A DNA stretch of 64,000 bases from Bacteroidota bacterium (GTDB taxonomy: Bacteria > Bacteroidota > JABWAT01). The stretch lies in the NCBI GenBank assembly GCA_017303995.1, contig JAFLBE010000012.1, positions 1 through 64,000 on the forward strand, in the 5' to 3' direction. The notes under the pieces are model-generated. The model ran no database searches, was not told the origin of the DNA, and was given only the letters and a program-made list of their open reading frames with translations. Below, piece after piece: positions 25,011 to 33,044 of the stretch (its first letter is position 1; every line of letters starts with the position of its first letter). A program made the translations under genes and the position numbers.

Positions 25011-25973
25011 ATGAATGTACTTTTGATTGACGATGACAAACAAATTCATCTACTGGTAAAAAAAATTCTGGCCCATCACGATATTAACCTGATTCATGCT
25101 TTTTTTATTCAGGAAGGAATTGATAAACTTAAGACAAATGAAATTAACCTGATTATTACTGACATTGTCATGGATGGAATTGACGGACTTTCATTTCTTT
25201 CATTGATAAAACGGGATCGTGATTTTAAATCCATTCCGGTTATTGTAATCACAAGCAACACAGATCCAGAAACAGAGAAAATTGCGGTAAGTCAGGGCGC
25301 AGTTGGTTTTTTAACGAAACCTGTTGAAGAATCAAAACTGACCAATTTAATCAGTACTATTTCGTATCTGGATCAGAATAAATCGGTGGAACCTATCTCT
25401 GATGATTATTTCATCAGAAAAATGCAAAAGGTAACCGGCGTTCTCACCAAAGATTCCATTGCTTTAAACTATGAAACCTCCATTCCAAATTATTTGGATG
25501 CTGTTGACCGTATATTTGATTTTTCTGCATTTGGTTTTTTTAAAAAAACAGCGCCATCCAAATTTGAATTGATCTCTGAAACCGGTTTCATTTCCTTTCT
25601 TGAAGACCTTCGTTTTGTTCCCGCAGACTTCACACCCAATCATTTAAAAATGATCAACAGAAGTGGTCCTGTTTTCAGCAATGATGTTCTGCGGCATCCG
25701 AATCCCATAATAAAAAGCTGGGCAAACCACTTTTCCCTGATCAGTGAAGTAATTCTGCCTTTTCACTATTATGAACTGGGAAACGGAAAAATCGGTTCTG
25801 GAACCAATAGAAAAACTGAAGGAATTGCCGGATTTTTCTGGGGATTCAGAGGAAGTATTCTTTCTTCAAAAGAATGCGAGGTACTGATCAGATTATCGAA
25901 TCTGGCAAATCCGATTTTATTTGATCTGCAGGAATATGGGAAGTCTTCAAGCCGGAAAACCCATGCAATTTAA
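25011..25973 (+). CDS. Response regulator with uncharacterised C-terminal sensor-like domain
   Basis: 320 residues from ATG 25011 (GGGAT upstream; a TTG at 24960 is less likely). A receiver domain occupies residues 1-120: D7-D9, phospho-acceptor D51 (IITDIVMDG), T81 and K103 (LTKPVE). The C-terminal 190 residues are unrecognised, perhaps GAF-like (FSAFGFFKKTAPSKFELISETGF). There is no DNA-binding, GGDEF or EAL motif. No histidine kinase is adjacent. It is embedded between two hemerythrin genes and is probably co-transcribed with them. Confidence 0.85.
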   Translation: MNVLLIDDDKQIHLLVKKILAHHDINLIHAFFIQEGIDKLKTNEINLIITDIVMDGIDGLSFLSLIKRDRDFKSIPVIVITSNTDPETEKIAVSQGAVGFLTKPVEESKLTNLISTISYLDQNKSVEPISDDYFIRKMQKVTGVLTKDSIALNYETSIPNYLDAVDRIFDFSAFGFFKKTAPSKFELISETGFISFLEDLRFVPADFTPNHLKMINRSGPVFSNDVLRHPNPIIKSWANHFSLISEVILPFHYYELGNGKIGSGTNRKTEGIAGFFWGFRGSILSSKECEVLIRLSNLANPILFDLQEYGKSSSRKTHAI

Positions 25974-26003
25974 CGATACTTTTTACACTTTCTGAACTTT
26001 TTT

Positions 26004-26798
26004 ATGATTTCACCTGATCTCTCGTTGGATTTTGAACAAACAAAGCTTGCCCATTTGTTGTGGCGGATAAACTTTGGCAATTTAATCAGGAAGCAACCGA
26101 TTCCGCAGTTTGAATCCTATCCTTTCGATCCAACCAATAGCCATCTTGAAAGCCTGATTACTCCCGGTTTGGAGGCAGATATCTCGGGTCTGTTGGAATT
26201 GGCAGAGGTAGTTAAATCTGATATCGCAACTATTCTTTTCCTATTGCCTGCAGAAAATGAAGAAAAAGTTTTTGAGCTTTTGCAAAAAGTATTCGCAACC
26301 GCTGATTCTATTTTATCCATTCTGGAACCCATTTATTTTCCTGAGAAAACACTTGAGCTTTCTGATTTAAAAGGAAGTACGATTCAATGGAATTCAAATT
26401 GGGAACTGGGAATTGGTGAACTGGATTCACAACACAAATCACTGGTGTCAATTATAAACGAGCTTCAATCAGCTATTCTGGCCGGGAGTGATTCCAAAAC
26501 TCTATGTCGTATTTTGTATAAGCTTGAGGACTATACGCGTCTTCATTTTACCACTGAAGAAATTTATATTAAATATTTTGGATATCCGGGCTTAAAAGGC
26601 CACCAAAAGCAACACAATATATTCATCGATTACCTTGTTCAGTTTCGCCTGAACCTTTCCTCCGGTTTTCAACAACCGCAGGACCTTTATACTTTTCTGC
26701 TGAAATGGCTAATTTTTCACATTTCCCGTTCTGACAAAGATTTTATGAAATTCCAACCTAAATCGGATGAAAAATCAGAAACAAACAGGAACACCTGA
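26004..26798 (+). CDS. Hemerythrin-domain protein with N-terminal extension
   Basis: 264 residues. The C-terminal half is a hemerythrin domain with a full ligand set: H144, H181, E185 (HFTTE), H200 and H204 (GHQKQH), H239 and D244 (FHISRSD). The N-terminal 125 residues are helical and unrecognised (LLELAEVVKSDIATILFLLP...). It starts 30 bases after the response regulator. It is last in the cluster, before repeat copy D. The extra domain may bind the response regulator or GTPase; this is inference. Confidence 0.9.
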   Translation: MISPDLSLDFEQTKLAHLLWRINFGNLIRKQPIPQFESYPFDPTNSHLESLITPGLEADISGLLELAEVVKSDIATILFLLPAENEEKVFELLQKVFATADSILSILEPIYFPEKTLELSDLKGSTIQWNSNWELGIGELDSQHKSLVSIINELQSAILAGSDSKTLCRILYKLEDYTRLHFTTEEIYIKYFGYPGLKGHQKQHNIFIDYLVQFRLNLSSGFQQPQDLYTFLLKWLIFHISRSDKDFMKFQPKSDEKSETNRNT

Positions 26799-26829
26799 AT
26801 TTCCCGCTGAAGTTTAAAACCCGCCACAA

Positions 26830-27330
26830 GTTGTAACCCCAACCCCGCACCGCTGGTTTCCATTTTTGGCTTCTTGCCGATATTGCACTTGTCATTGGCG
26901 CCGATGGAAATAATGGCGGTGAAATGTTGAATCTCTTTTTACACCACAACCGTTTAAATTTCGTTTTACATCCGCCGTCAGCCGGTTCCCGATTCTCGGG
27001 ACAACCATGGTTCGGCAGGCTCAACAAGTTACTCTGTGCCCGGTTGACGGCGGATCGGATACAAATATTCTGGAAGTTTTTGTTGATTATCTGTATTTCT
27101 GCCAGAATCCGGGCATGTGCGGTTGAGAAGGTTCATGCGTTCCGGAAAGTGACCGAAAAACCAGACTACCTTTAGTATTAAGAATAATCCTGATCCGGTC
27201 AGTTTCCGCGGTGAGCGGGATTTTTAAAACCGAAGGTTTCAAAGGCAAGGAACCTTTGTGTTCGGATCCTGGCGAGTTTTCCCCCCCCCCCTTTTTCTAG
27301 AAAAAGGGAGCCGTCGGAGACAAAGGAATT
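26830..27330 (+). repeat. Dispersed non-coding repeat, mosaic copy D
   Basis: Related to copies A-C but rearranged. 26877-26920 matches copy C at 43/44 bases in direct orientation. 26970-27055 is an inverted-repeat block (TCCGCCGTCAGCCGG...CCCGGTTGACGGCGGA) that joins the A orientation to the B orientation and contains GGTTCGGCAGGCTCAACAAG. TATTTCTGCCAGAATC then continues like B. The right end (AAAAGGGAGCCGTCGGAGACAAAGGAA) is like copy A. An 11-C run lies at 27281-27291. No gene is visible in the 660-base gap. Confidence 0.78.
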
Positions 27331-27457
27331 TGGTGTTTTAACCTTGTCATTTGTAGAAGACAATAGAAATTGAACAATTCCGCGTAATTAGAGGGAATAC
27401 CCAGTAAAAGATTCGTGGCCGAGCGATTAGGTATAGTGGTGTGAGGAAAAAGGCAAT

Positions 27458-27970
27458 TCATTTTTCCGGCAAATATTCTTTCGCCAATCGCTGCAACGAT
27501 CTTTTTACGCCGGGAGAGAGCGGATCAACAAATTTATCCTGAAGATAATAGGGAAGTTCATGAGCCAGTTCGGGATGCGGACCTGCAATGCGGAACATCC
27601 ATTTCATGGCAGTAACCCGGATGGATGGGTTTTTTCGGATGTCTTCCCAAAGCGTGACACACAAATCGAAAACTTCGCCTTCACCTTCCTCAGACAAACC
27701 GGAAATCCAAAGCAGTTTTAGCAGTTCCCGCTGATGTCCGTCTTTTTTCCCCGGGATTGCCTTCAGTATTCTTTCTGATGATCCGTCAGGGAAGGGAAAT
27801 CCTTCACTGAAATAACTCCATAACACCCAGGCGGATCGCCATGAAAACGGTTGGCGGTCCTCCAACGCCAGCGAAAGAGCTTCCGGGATTTCCTCCGGAT
27901 GAGTCCGGAGAAAATCGAGCATGGCCTCTTTGTTGAAGGTCAGTAAAATCTGTTCGAATACAGCAGACAT
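27458..27970 (-). CDS. HEAT-like helical protein, unknown
   Basis: 170 residues, all helical. It consists of short repeated helix pairs (EEIPEALSLALEDRQPFSWRSAWVLWSYF; SIRVTAMKWMFRIAGPHPELAHELPYYL; SPGVKRSLQRLAKEYL) like degenerate HEAT/ARM repeats, a scaffold fold for protein contacts. No catalytic motif. It starts 11 bases after the CPBP protease gene on the same strand, so they are likely one operon. Confidence 0.7.
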   Translation of the reverse strand: MSAVFEQILLTFNKEAMLDFLRTHPEEIPEALSLALEDRQPFSWRSAWVLWSYFSEGFPFPDGSSERILKAIPGKKDGHQRELLKLLWISGLSEEGEGEVFDLCVTLWEDIRKNPSIRVTAMKWMFRIAGPHPELAHELPYYLQDKFVDPLSPGVKRSLQRLAKEYLPEK

Positions 27971-27981
27971 GGCGTTTATTT

Positions 27982-28836
27982 CTATAAGTTACCTTGGTTG
28001 ACCAGCTTGTCTTCTGGAAGTGTCTTCGAAAAGAACATGTCCTTTTCCTTAATCAGCACGATAATTGTCACGATCAAAAGCAGAACGGTCTGAATGACTT
28101 TGCTGTCGGGGTGAGTTGCAAAAATCTCATTCGATACATTTGCAGTCAGGTGAAAGGCGACAGTAATCAGGATGTTCCGGTTGGTTTTGTAATACAACCA
28201 GTTCATCAGAATGACGAAAACGAACAGACTGAACACAAAATTGAGGGCGTAAATCCATCCATCCGCAACCATATTGCTGTGATAATATCCGTTGATCATC
28301 GAAAGGGGAAGATGCCAGAACACCCAGTAAAAGGCAAAAATCATGGAGGTTGTAAAGAGGTTAAACGACCGGCGCAGCGTATCCGTCCCATAAGAGTGCC
28401 AGGCGAGTTCTTCAACGACGGGAGCAAAAAGAAGAATAAACCACGGTGAAAATTGCATGGACGTGAAGGAAGGTTGCCCGGTAATCACAAACTGACTGAG
28501 ACTGTGTCCGAAAAAGACCGAAATCAACTGAGCCAGAACCATCGAAGAAAAGATCAGCAATAACGTAATCAGAAGATAAATAACCGGGAAACTGGTCATG
28601 TTCAGAAACCGGGATTTGAAATCATCAAGAATCACACGGTTGGATAGAAATAACCCAAGTGCGATAAAAAACGGAGCCACGAGTCCCGCCATTCCCAAAA
28701 CCGATTGTAAAAGAAGTAGAGAAGGCGTTTGTTCAGGCAGGTGACTCAGGTAAGCCACATAACTCCAGATCATCCAGGGGATAAACAGGGAAAGGGAATA
28801 GAAAAGAACAGGCCGGTTATATTTTTGGATGATCAT
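27982..28836 (-). CDS. CPBP-family intramembrane metalloprotease
   Basis: 284 residues with about eight hydrophobic helices. The family motifs are visible: EELAWHSYGTDTLRR (EExxxR-like, here E-E-x-x-W), FAFYWVFWHLPLSM (the FxxxH motif) and VAFHLTANVSNE (HxxxN). CPBP (Abi) proteases act within the membrane, for instance in peptide maturation or self-immunity. The first motif lacks the usual arginine spacing. Substrate unknown. Confidence 0.85.
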   Translation of the reverse strand: MIIQKYNRPVLFYSLSLFIPWMIWSYVAYLSHLPEQTPSLLLLQSVLGMAGLVAPFFIALGLFLSNRVILDDFKSRFLNMTSFPVIYLLITLLLIFSSMVLAQLISVFFGHSLSQFVITGQPSFTSMQFSPWFILLFAPVVEELAWHSYGTDTLRRSFNLFTTSMIFAFYWVFWHLPLSMINGYYHSNMVADGWIYALNFVFSLFVFVILMNWLYYKTNRNILITVAFHLTANVSNEIFATHPDSKVIQTVLLLIVTIIVLIKEKDMFFSKTLPEDKLVNQGNL

Positions 28837-28960
28837 ATTTCACCTTTGGAATTGTGTTTGAAAAGGTGGGTTCTACGGAACTCGTCAAAAGTGTGTTTCG
28901 GATAAAATTGTCATTTTATGTTTGAGACTATTTGGATCAAACTGATGTCATGGGGTTGTT

Positions 28961-29004
28961 ATCCCGGACTTAGCCTGCCCCGAACGCTTTCGGGGATCCG
29001 GGAT
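28961..29004. repeat. Nested hairpin ATCCCGGA...CCCCGAA/TTCGGGG...TCCGGGAT
   Basis: An outer 8-bp stem (ATCCCGGA/TCCGGGAT) encloses CTTAGCCTG and an inner 7-bp stem (CCCCGAA/TTCGGGG). A nearly identical copy is at 41571-41614. It lies between the RsgA stop and the CPBP gene start. Confidence 0.9.
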
Positions 29005-29031
29005 CCATTGTTTTATGTCCCCAAATTTACC

Positions 29032-30099
29032 TTACTGTTTCCTTTTAAAATCCTGCTGGTAAAATTTCTTGATGACTTTGCCCATGATTTTATCTTTCTT
29101 CTTTTTCTCTGTGGCGGAAGTTTCGAAATGGGCTTTTTCCCGCTCCAGCTTCAGATAGTTTTTGTAGGACGATTCATCAATTTCACCCTTTTCAATGGCT
29201 TCAAGAACGGCACAACCCACCTCGCTGATGTGGCGGCAGTCCTTGAATTTACAGTGTTCAGACAGGGAAAGAATCCGGTCGAAGGTTTGTTCCAGTCCGC
29301 CGGTAGAATCGGCAATACCGACTTCCCGCATTCCCGGATTATCAATGAGCAGTCCGCCATTTTCCAACAGGATCAATTCCCGGTGACTGGTGATGTGCCG
29401 GCCTTTTTGAGTACTCTGGCTGATGGCATCCGTCCGCATCACTGATTTCCCTGACAGATTATTGAGCAGGGACGATTTCCCGACACCCGAAGAACCCAGC
29501 ATACAATAAGTTTTTCTCGGTTGAAGGGTTGCAATGATGGCCTCAAATCCGTCACGGGTTTCGTTACTGATGGCAAAAATGGGGACGTCGGAAATTCGGA
29601 TTTTGATTTGATCGACAATTTCAGAAACTTTTTCAGGTTCAATTAAATCTGTTTTGGTGAGGATGATAATGGGTGCAACCTTTGAGGAATGACAAAGGGT
29701 GAGGTATCGTTCCAGCCGGTTGATGTTGAAATCACGGTCAGCCGCCTGAACCAGAAAAGCGAAATCAATATTGGTGGCAATTATCTGAATTTCACCAAAC
29801 TGTCCGACTGCCTGACGTTTTATCAGAGAATACCGGGGAAAGATTTTGTGGATGATTCCGAAATCGGTGTCATAAACAGAAAGGGCAACCCAATCGCCCA
29901 CCGCCGGGAAATCTTCACGGCCGGAAGCTGTGAAACGCATGTTGCCGGTGATCTCAGCCTCAACTTCAGCGTCCGCTGTTCTCACAATATACCGTTCTTT
30001 GTGTTCGGCGATAATCCGCCCGGGTTCAAATCCGGTCAGATTATTTTCAGTCCTGAATTTTTCAAATTTGGGGTTGTACCCGAGGTCTTCCAGTTTCAT
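29032..30099 (-). CDS. rsgA: Ribosome small-subunit-dependent GTPase A
   Basis: 355 residues. An N-terminal OB fold (to about residue 100) precedes a circularly permuted GTPase: G4 TKTDL comes before G1 GSSGVGKSSLLN, then G2/switch TQKGRHITSHREL and G3 DNPGMREVG. The C-terminal zinc site is C-x-x-x-x-C-x-H...C (CKFKDCRHISEVGCAV). RsgA assists late maturation of the 30S subunit. Motifs, order and length all agree with the family. Confidence 0.97.
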   Translation of the reverse strand: MKLEDLGYNPKFEKFRTENNLTGFEPGRIIAEHKERYIVRTADAEVEAEITGNMRFTASGREDFPAVGDWVALSVYDTDFGIIHKIFPRYSLIKRQAVGQFGEIQIIATNIDFAFLVQAADRDFNINRLERYLTLCHSSKVAPIIILTKTDLIEPEKVSEIVDQIKIRISDVPIFAISNETRDGFEAIIATLQPRKTYCMLGSSGVGKSSLLNNLSGKSVMRTDAISQSTQKGRHITSHRELILLENGGLLIDNPGMREVGIADSTGGLEQTFDRILSLSEHCKFKDCRHISEVGCAVLEAIEKGEIDESSYKNYLKLEREKAHFETSATEKKKKDKIMGKVIKKFYQQDFKRKQ

Positions 30100-30439
30100 G
30101 GTTCTGTGGGGTTAAGTTGATTTTATTGGATTGGGTTCAATGTAAAACCGGATTTGGTAAAATTCATTTTCATGCCGGATAATTTTATCGTGAAAACGGG
30201 ATTGCCATGAAAAATCTGCATTAATTTTTCGGGCGGAGAGGGTGACTGCCCGTTTGTATTGATTTATAATAACGCCCAATTAACCCGGTTTCCATTGAGA
30301 GACGACCCCAAGACCAATGGTCGCGGGTTAAAACGATTCGGGAGTCTCTGTATTTGAAATTTGATTTTGATTTGGATTAAAATTACCGGAGACGCTCAGG
30401 TTGGGCATCTTAACCATCGGACAAATATTTAATATGCAA
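30100..30439. other. Gap with a CGGGTTAAAA-type motif
   Basis: 340 bases with no gene. Around 30301-30332 the sequence GACCCCAAGACCAATGGTCGCGGGTTAAAA resembles a block at 45255-45291 (ACCCCGAAGCCCAAGGC, then CGCGGGTTAAAA), each with a small inner stem. It may be another dispersed hairpin type. Confidence 0.5.
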
Positions 30440-31495
30440 TTAATGCTCTCTCAAGGACTTTATTGTCGTAAAGAATTCAGGTTCATATTCCTCTGCAATA
30501 CTTTTTGTCATGTCGAGATAGATCTGGATACCAACATTTTCTTTATTAATGATGTGGATCATATAAAAAACGTGGTCGAGGCCCTTTGTCGTATAGCTAC
30601 ATTTTAGAAAAAAGGCATTTTTATAAGATAGTGGATAGTCTTCATTTTCATGAATTAAAACTTTTTCGATTTTCAAACCCAGTTTTCTAAACGACATTCT
30701 TTTTTCGATTGAAAAAAGAGTGACATCCTGTTCATACTTTGATGCATCTTCACAATAAAGCATAATTGCAGGAACGATATTATTTCCACTCTTATCCGTT
30801 ATGGGTGCTCTTTTAAAAATATACTGGGTAAATCCGTTTGTATCTTTTTCCGCCAGGTACCAATGAGAATTTGGAAGCTTTAAAAACAAATTTGCTTCAT
30901 CAATGGCGTAATCGGTTTTGAAATCTGTTGAATCTGATAAAATTCCAAACTCATCATAAAACTTCCAAACTCCATTTCTGTCGCCATTTTTAAAATATCC
31001 TTCAGATTGCTTTAATCCGTTCTCACCATAAAAGGTTGTGAAGCCGGACTGAATTCCTTCTGAAAAGGAAGATTTCAAAACCAACATTCCGTTTTTATTA
31101 TATTCTGAGTATTCTCCGTTCAGTTTGCCGGAAGTATAATTTTCAATAGCTTCAATTTTACCAGTGTCAAAATACCAGAAATGTTTTCCGGTTTCAAGGT
31201 TTTCAGTATAGATGGCGGTGTGTCTTAGTTTTCCGTTTGAATGATACCACTTAAATTCCCCGGTTTTTATTTCTGGATTCAGTGATACATAATTTCCTGT
31301 CATCTGAATCTGATTTTCAGAAAGAAAATAATCAGTACGGTTAAACAATTCGTTTATTTTTTGTTCAACCCGGTAATATTTTGCTTCAGATTTTTCTGAA
31401 CGATTCCAATTTGAATCGAAATAGGTTGTATCCTGGGCGATAACACTGACTGAAATAAATAACAAGCTTATCGGGAATAAAAATATTTTTTTCAT
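30440..31495 (-). CDS. Secreted MORN-repeat (YwqK-like) protein
   Basis: 351 residues. A signal peptide ends near SVSVIAQ. Residues about 75-200 contain repeated MORN-variant units (GEFKWYHSNGKLRHTAIYTENLETG, GKHFWYFDTGKIEAIENYTSG, GEYSEYNKNGMLVLKSSFSEG, GVWKFYDEFG). The C-terminal half is unrecognised. In Bacteroidota such proteins are usually periplasmic or surface-exposed with no known enzymatic role. The start ATG is followed by a typical lysine-rich n-region. Confidence 0.85.
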   Translation of the reverse strand: MKKIFLFPISLLFISVSVIAQDTTYFDSNWNRSEKSEAKYYRVEQKINELFNRTDYFLSENQIQMTGNYVSLNPEIKTGEFKWYHSNGKLRHTAIYTENLETGKHFWYFDTGKIEAIENYTSGKLNGEYSEYNKNGMLVLKSSFSEGIQSGFTTFYGENGLKQSEGYFKNGDRNGVWKFYDEFGILSDSTDFKTDYAIDEANLFLKLPNSHWYLAEKDTNGFTQYIFKRAPITDKSGNNIVPAIMLYCEDASKYEQDVTLFSIEKRMSFRKLGLKIEKVLIHENEDYPLSYKNAFFLKCSYTTKGLDHVFYMIHIINKENVGIQIYLDMTKSIAEEYEPEFFTTIKSLREH

Positions 31496-31676
31496 CGGAG
31501 TTTAAAAGTTGGTTTATGTTTGTACTTCGGGCTATCTGGGATGCAAATATCTGTAATTATTTTTGAAAAATCACGTTTTGTTAATGTTTCATCTTCTGCA
31601 CAAGGATTTGCAGATGCGAAAGACGCAAGAAAAATGCAAACCACCCCGTCCCGATCCCGATTTTCGGGACGGGACA

Positions 31677-31697
31677 CCCCTCCTTAAAAAGGAGGGG
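31677..31697. repeat. CCCCTCCTT/AAGGAGGGG hairpin
   Basis: Perfect 9-bp stem with an AAA loop, next to a GTCCCGA/TCGGGAC inverted repeat (31648-31670). Both lie between the VOC stop and the MORN-protein start. Confidence 0.85.
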
Positions 31698-31757
31698 AAT
31701 TTAAAATTCAATTTCATTCAAAATTTAAAATTTTCCATTCAAAATTCGGCCAGCCGT

Positions 31758-32150
31758 TTATTCCATTCCGCCTGGCTGAATGATGCTGTTCCGGTTTCCT
31801 TCCGTATCCAGAAATGAGACGTAAAGTCCGAAGCCGGGAATATCCATGGGTTCGCCAAGAACCTTTCCACCGTGAGATTTAATTTTTGATAATACTTTAT
31901 TTATATCATCCACACCGATTACGACAGAAGGATATTGTGCCGGCCAGTCTGGTTTAACAGGATAAAGTCCACCATTGATGGCGCCGGCCGGAAGTCCGGG
32001 TTTGGCATCGGATTCTGTGGTCGTGACAAGAATGTAATGTCCGCTTTCTTCCCCTAGATCCTGTGTTTTCCATCCGAACACATCGTGATAAAAACCGGCA
32101 ATTCTTTTACCGTCGGCGTAAGGCAGTTCAAAATGGACAACGGGATACAT
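31758..32150 (-). CDS. VOC-family protein (glyoxalase-like)
   Basis: 130 residues from ATG 32150, chosen for AGGAG 7 bases upstream; the longer frame to 32216 overlaps the PIN toxin gene. It has MYPVVHFELPYADGKRIAGFYHDVFGWKTQDLG at the start and GLYVSFLDTEGNRNSIIQ near the end, the PhnB/COG3324 type of the vicinal-oxygen-chelate fold. Substrate unknown. It follows the toxin gene closely, but the products are unlikely to be related. Confidence 0.85.
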   Translation of the reverse strand: MYPVVHFELPYADGKRIAGFYHDVFGWKTQDLGEESGHYILVTTTESDAKPGLPAGAINGGLYPVKPDWPAQYPSVVIGVDDINKVLSKIKSHGGKVLGEPMDIPGFGLYVSFLDTEGNRNSIIQPGGME

Positions 32151-32190
32151 AAGCGCTCCTGAATTGATCTGGTTGGTTTTGAGTTTCGGT

Positions 32191-32583
32191 CTATTTTTCA
32201 AGAAGCCTGAATTCAATATTCTGTTTCATTAACTGAAAATGAGAATCAAGTGTAAAAAGGGATAATCCGTTTTGAATGACATTTTGCAATATAATCAGGT
32301 CCGGAATGCCGATTTTGTTTATTCCCGATTTCAGATTCATGAACTGAAGGTCAATAATATCCGGCCAAACAATAGTTAATGGAATTACTTTGACAGATTT
32401 CAGTGCCTGAATAACCTCACTTTGACCTTTTTGACTGAGAACCGGAATCAGTTCAGCAAGAATAAGTTCATTGGTACAAATCTGGTTTGTGTCAATCAGC
32501 CCTTCGAAACGATCAGCATCAATCTCTCCGCTTCCACGGAAATAATCGATCCAGACTGATGAATCAACAAGTATCAGACTCAT
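32191..32583 (-). CDS. vapC: PIN-domain ribonuclease toxin VapC
   Basis: 130 residues. PIN-domain acidic residues are present: D7 in LVDSSVWIDYF, E in NELILAEL, D in GIPDLIILQN and D in LFTLDSHF. These coordinate Mg2+ for RNA cleavage. The gene overlaps the antitoxin's stop by four bases (ATGA), the normal VapBC arrangement. Target RNA unknown. Confidence 0.93.
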   Translation of the reverse strand: MSLILVDSSVWIDYFRGSGEIDADRFEGLIDTNQICTNELILAELIPVLSQKGQSEVIQALKSVKVIPLTIVWPDIIDLQFMNLKSGINKIGIPDLIILQNVIQNGLSLFTLDSHFQLMKQNIEFRLLEK

Positions 32584-32771
32584 CGTTTTCTCAGTTGATC
32601 AAGATCGATGCTCAGATCTATTTTTCCCCGGAAATTTTTCAGGGATTTGACTTTTTCTTTCTGGATCAGGTTAATCAGAGCTTCTTTAATCACCTCTGTT
32701 TTGGTTGAAATATGGGTAAGCTCCATGGCTTCCGCCAAAAGGTTTTCCGGAATATCGAGTGTTGTTCTCAT
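32580..32771 (-). CDS. vapB: VapB-type antitoxin
   Basis: 63 residues from ATG 32771 (AAGGAG 8 bases upstream; the frame back to 32849 crosses the presumed operator). It begins MRTTLDIPENLLAEAMELTHISTKTEVIKEALINLI, a ribbon-helix-helix of the VapB (DUF2191) type, with a toxin-binding tail. It overlaps vapC. It probably represses its own operon through the ATGCAT sites just upstream. Confidence 0.92.
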   Translation of the reverse strand: MRTTLDIPENLLAEAMELTHISTKTEVIKEALINLIQKEKVKSLKNFRGKIDLSIDLDQLRKR

Positions 32772-32784
32772 CTTTAACTCCTTA

Positions 32785-32836
32785 ATGCATAAACATGAAA
32801 ATAAAGATATGCATAAAAATATGAAAGTATATGCAT
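32785..32836. promoter_or_regulatory. Putative VapB operator: three ATGCAT sites
   Basis: ATGCAT occurs at 32785, 32809 and 32831, spacings of 24 and 22 bp (about two helical turns), within AT-rich DNA just upstream of the vapB start. Ribbon-helix-helix antitoxins commonly bind repeated short palindromes in this place. Confidence 0.55.
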
Positions 32837-32920
32837 TGAAATTAATCATTTAATAAAATATCTGTCTTCCGATAAGTGATGTAGGTTTCCATTTCGTTCT
32901 AAGAAAACCCGGTGGGATGG

Positions 32921-32940
32921 ACCCCCGTCTGCACGGGGGT
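32921..32940. repeat. Hairpin ACCCCCGT-CTGC-ACGGGGGT
   Basis: Perfect 8-bp stem preceded by GGATGG and followed by GACAGCC; sister of the unit at 9822. It lies between the polymerase stop and the vapB start. Confidence 0.85.
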
Positions 32941-33044
32941 GACAGCCAAAAGTATTTTCGTCCCTTTTATTTTTTTGCTCCGCAGAACCTCGTTTCAAAA
33001 TTTATCCTTCCGGTCACTTGTCACCGGTCCCTCGTCCCTGGATT

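Noticed and set aside
29689-30120. 143-codon frame antisense to rsgA
   Set aside because: Overlaps the OB fold and G4 motif of RsgA; no independent support.
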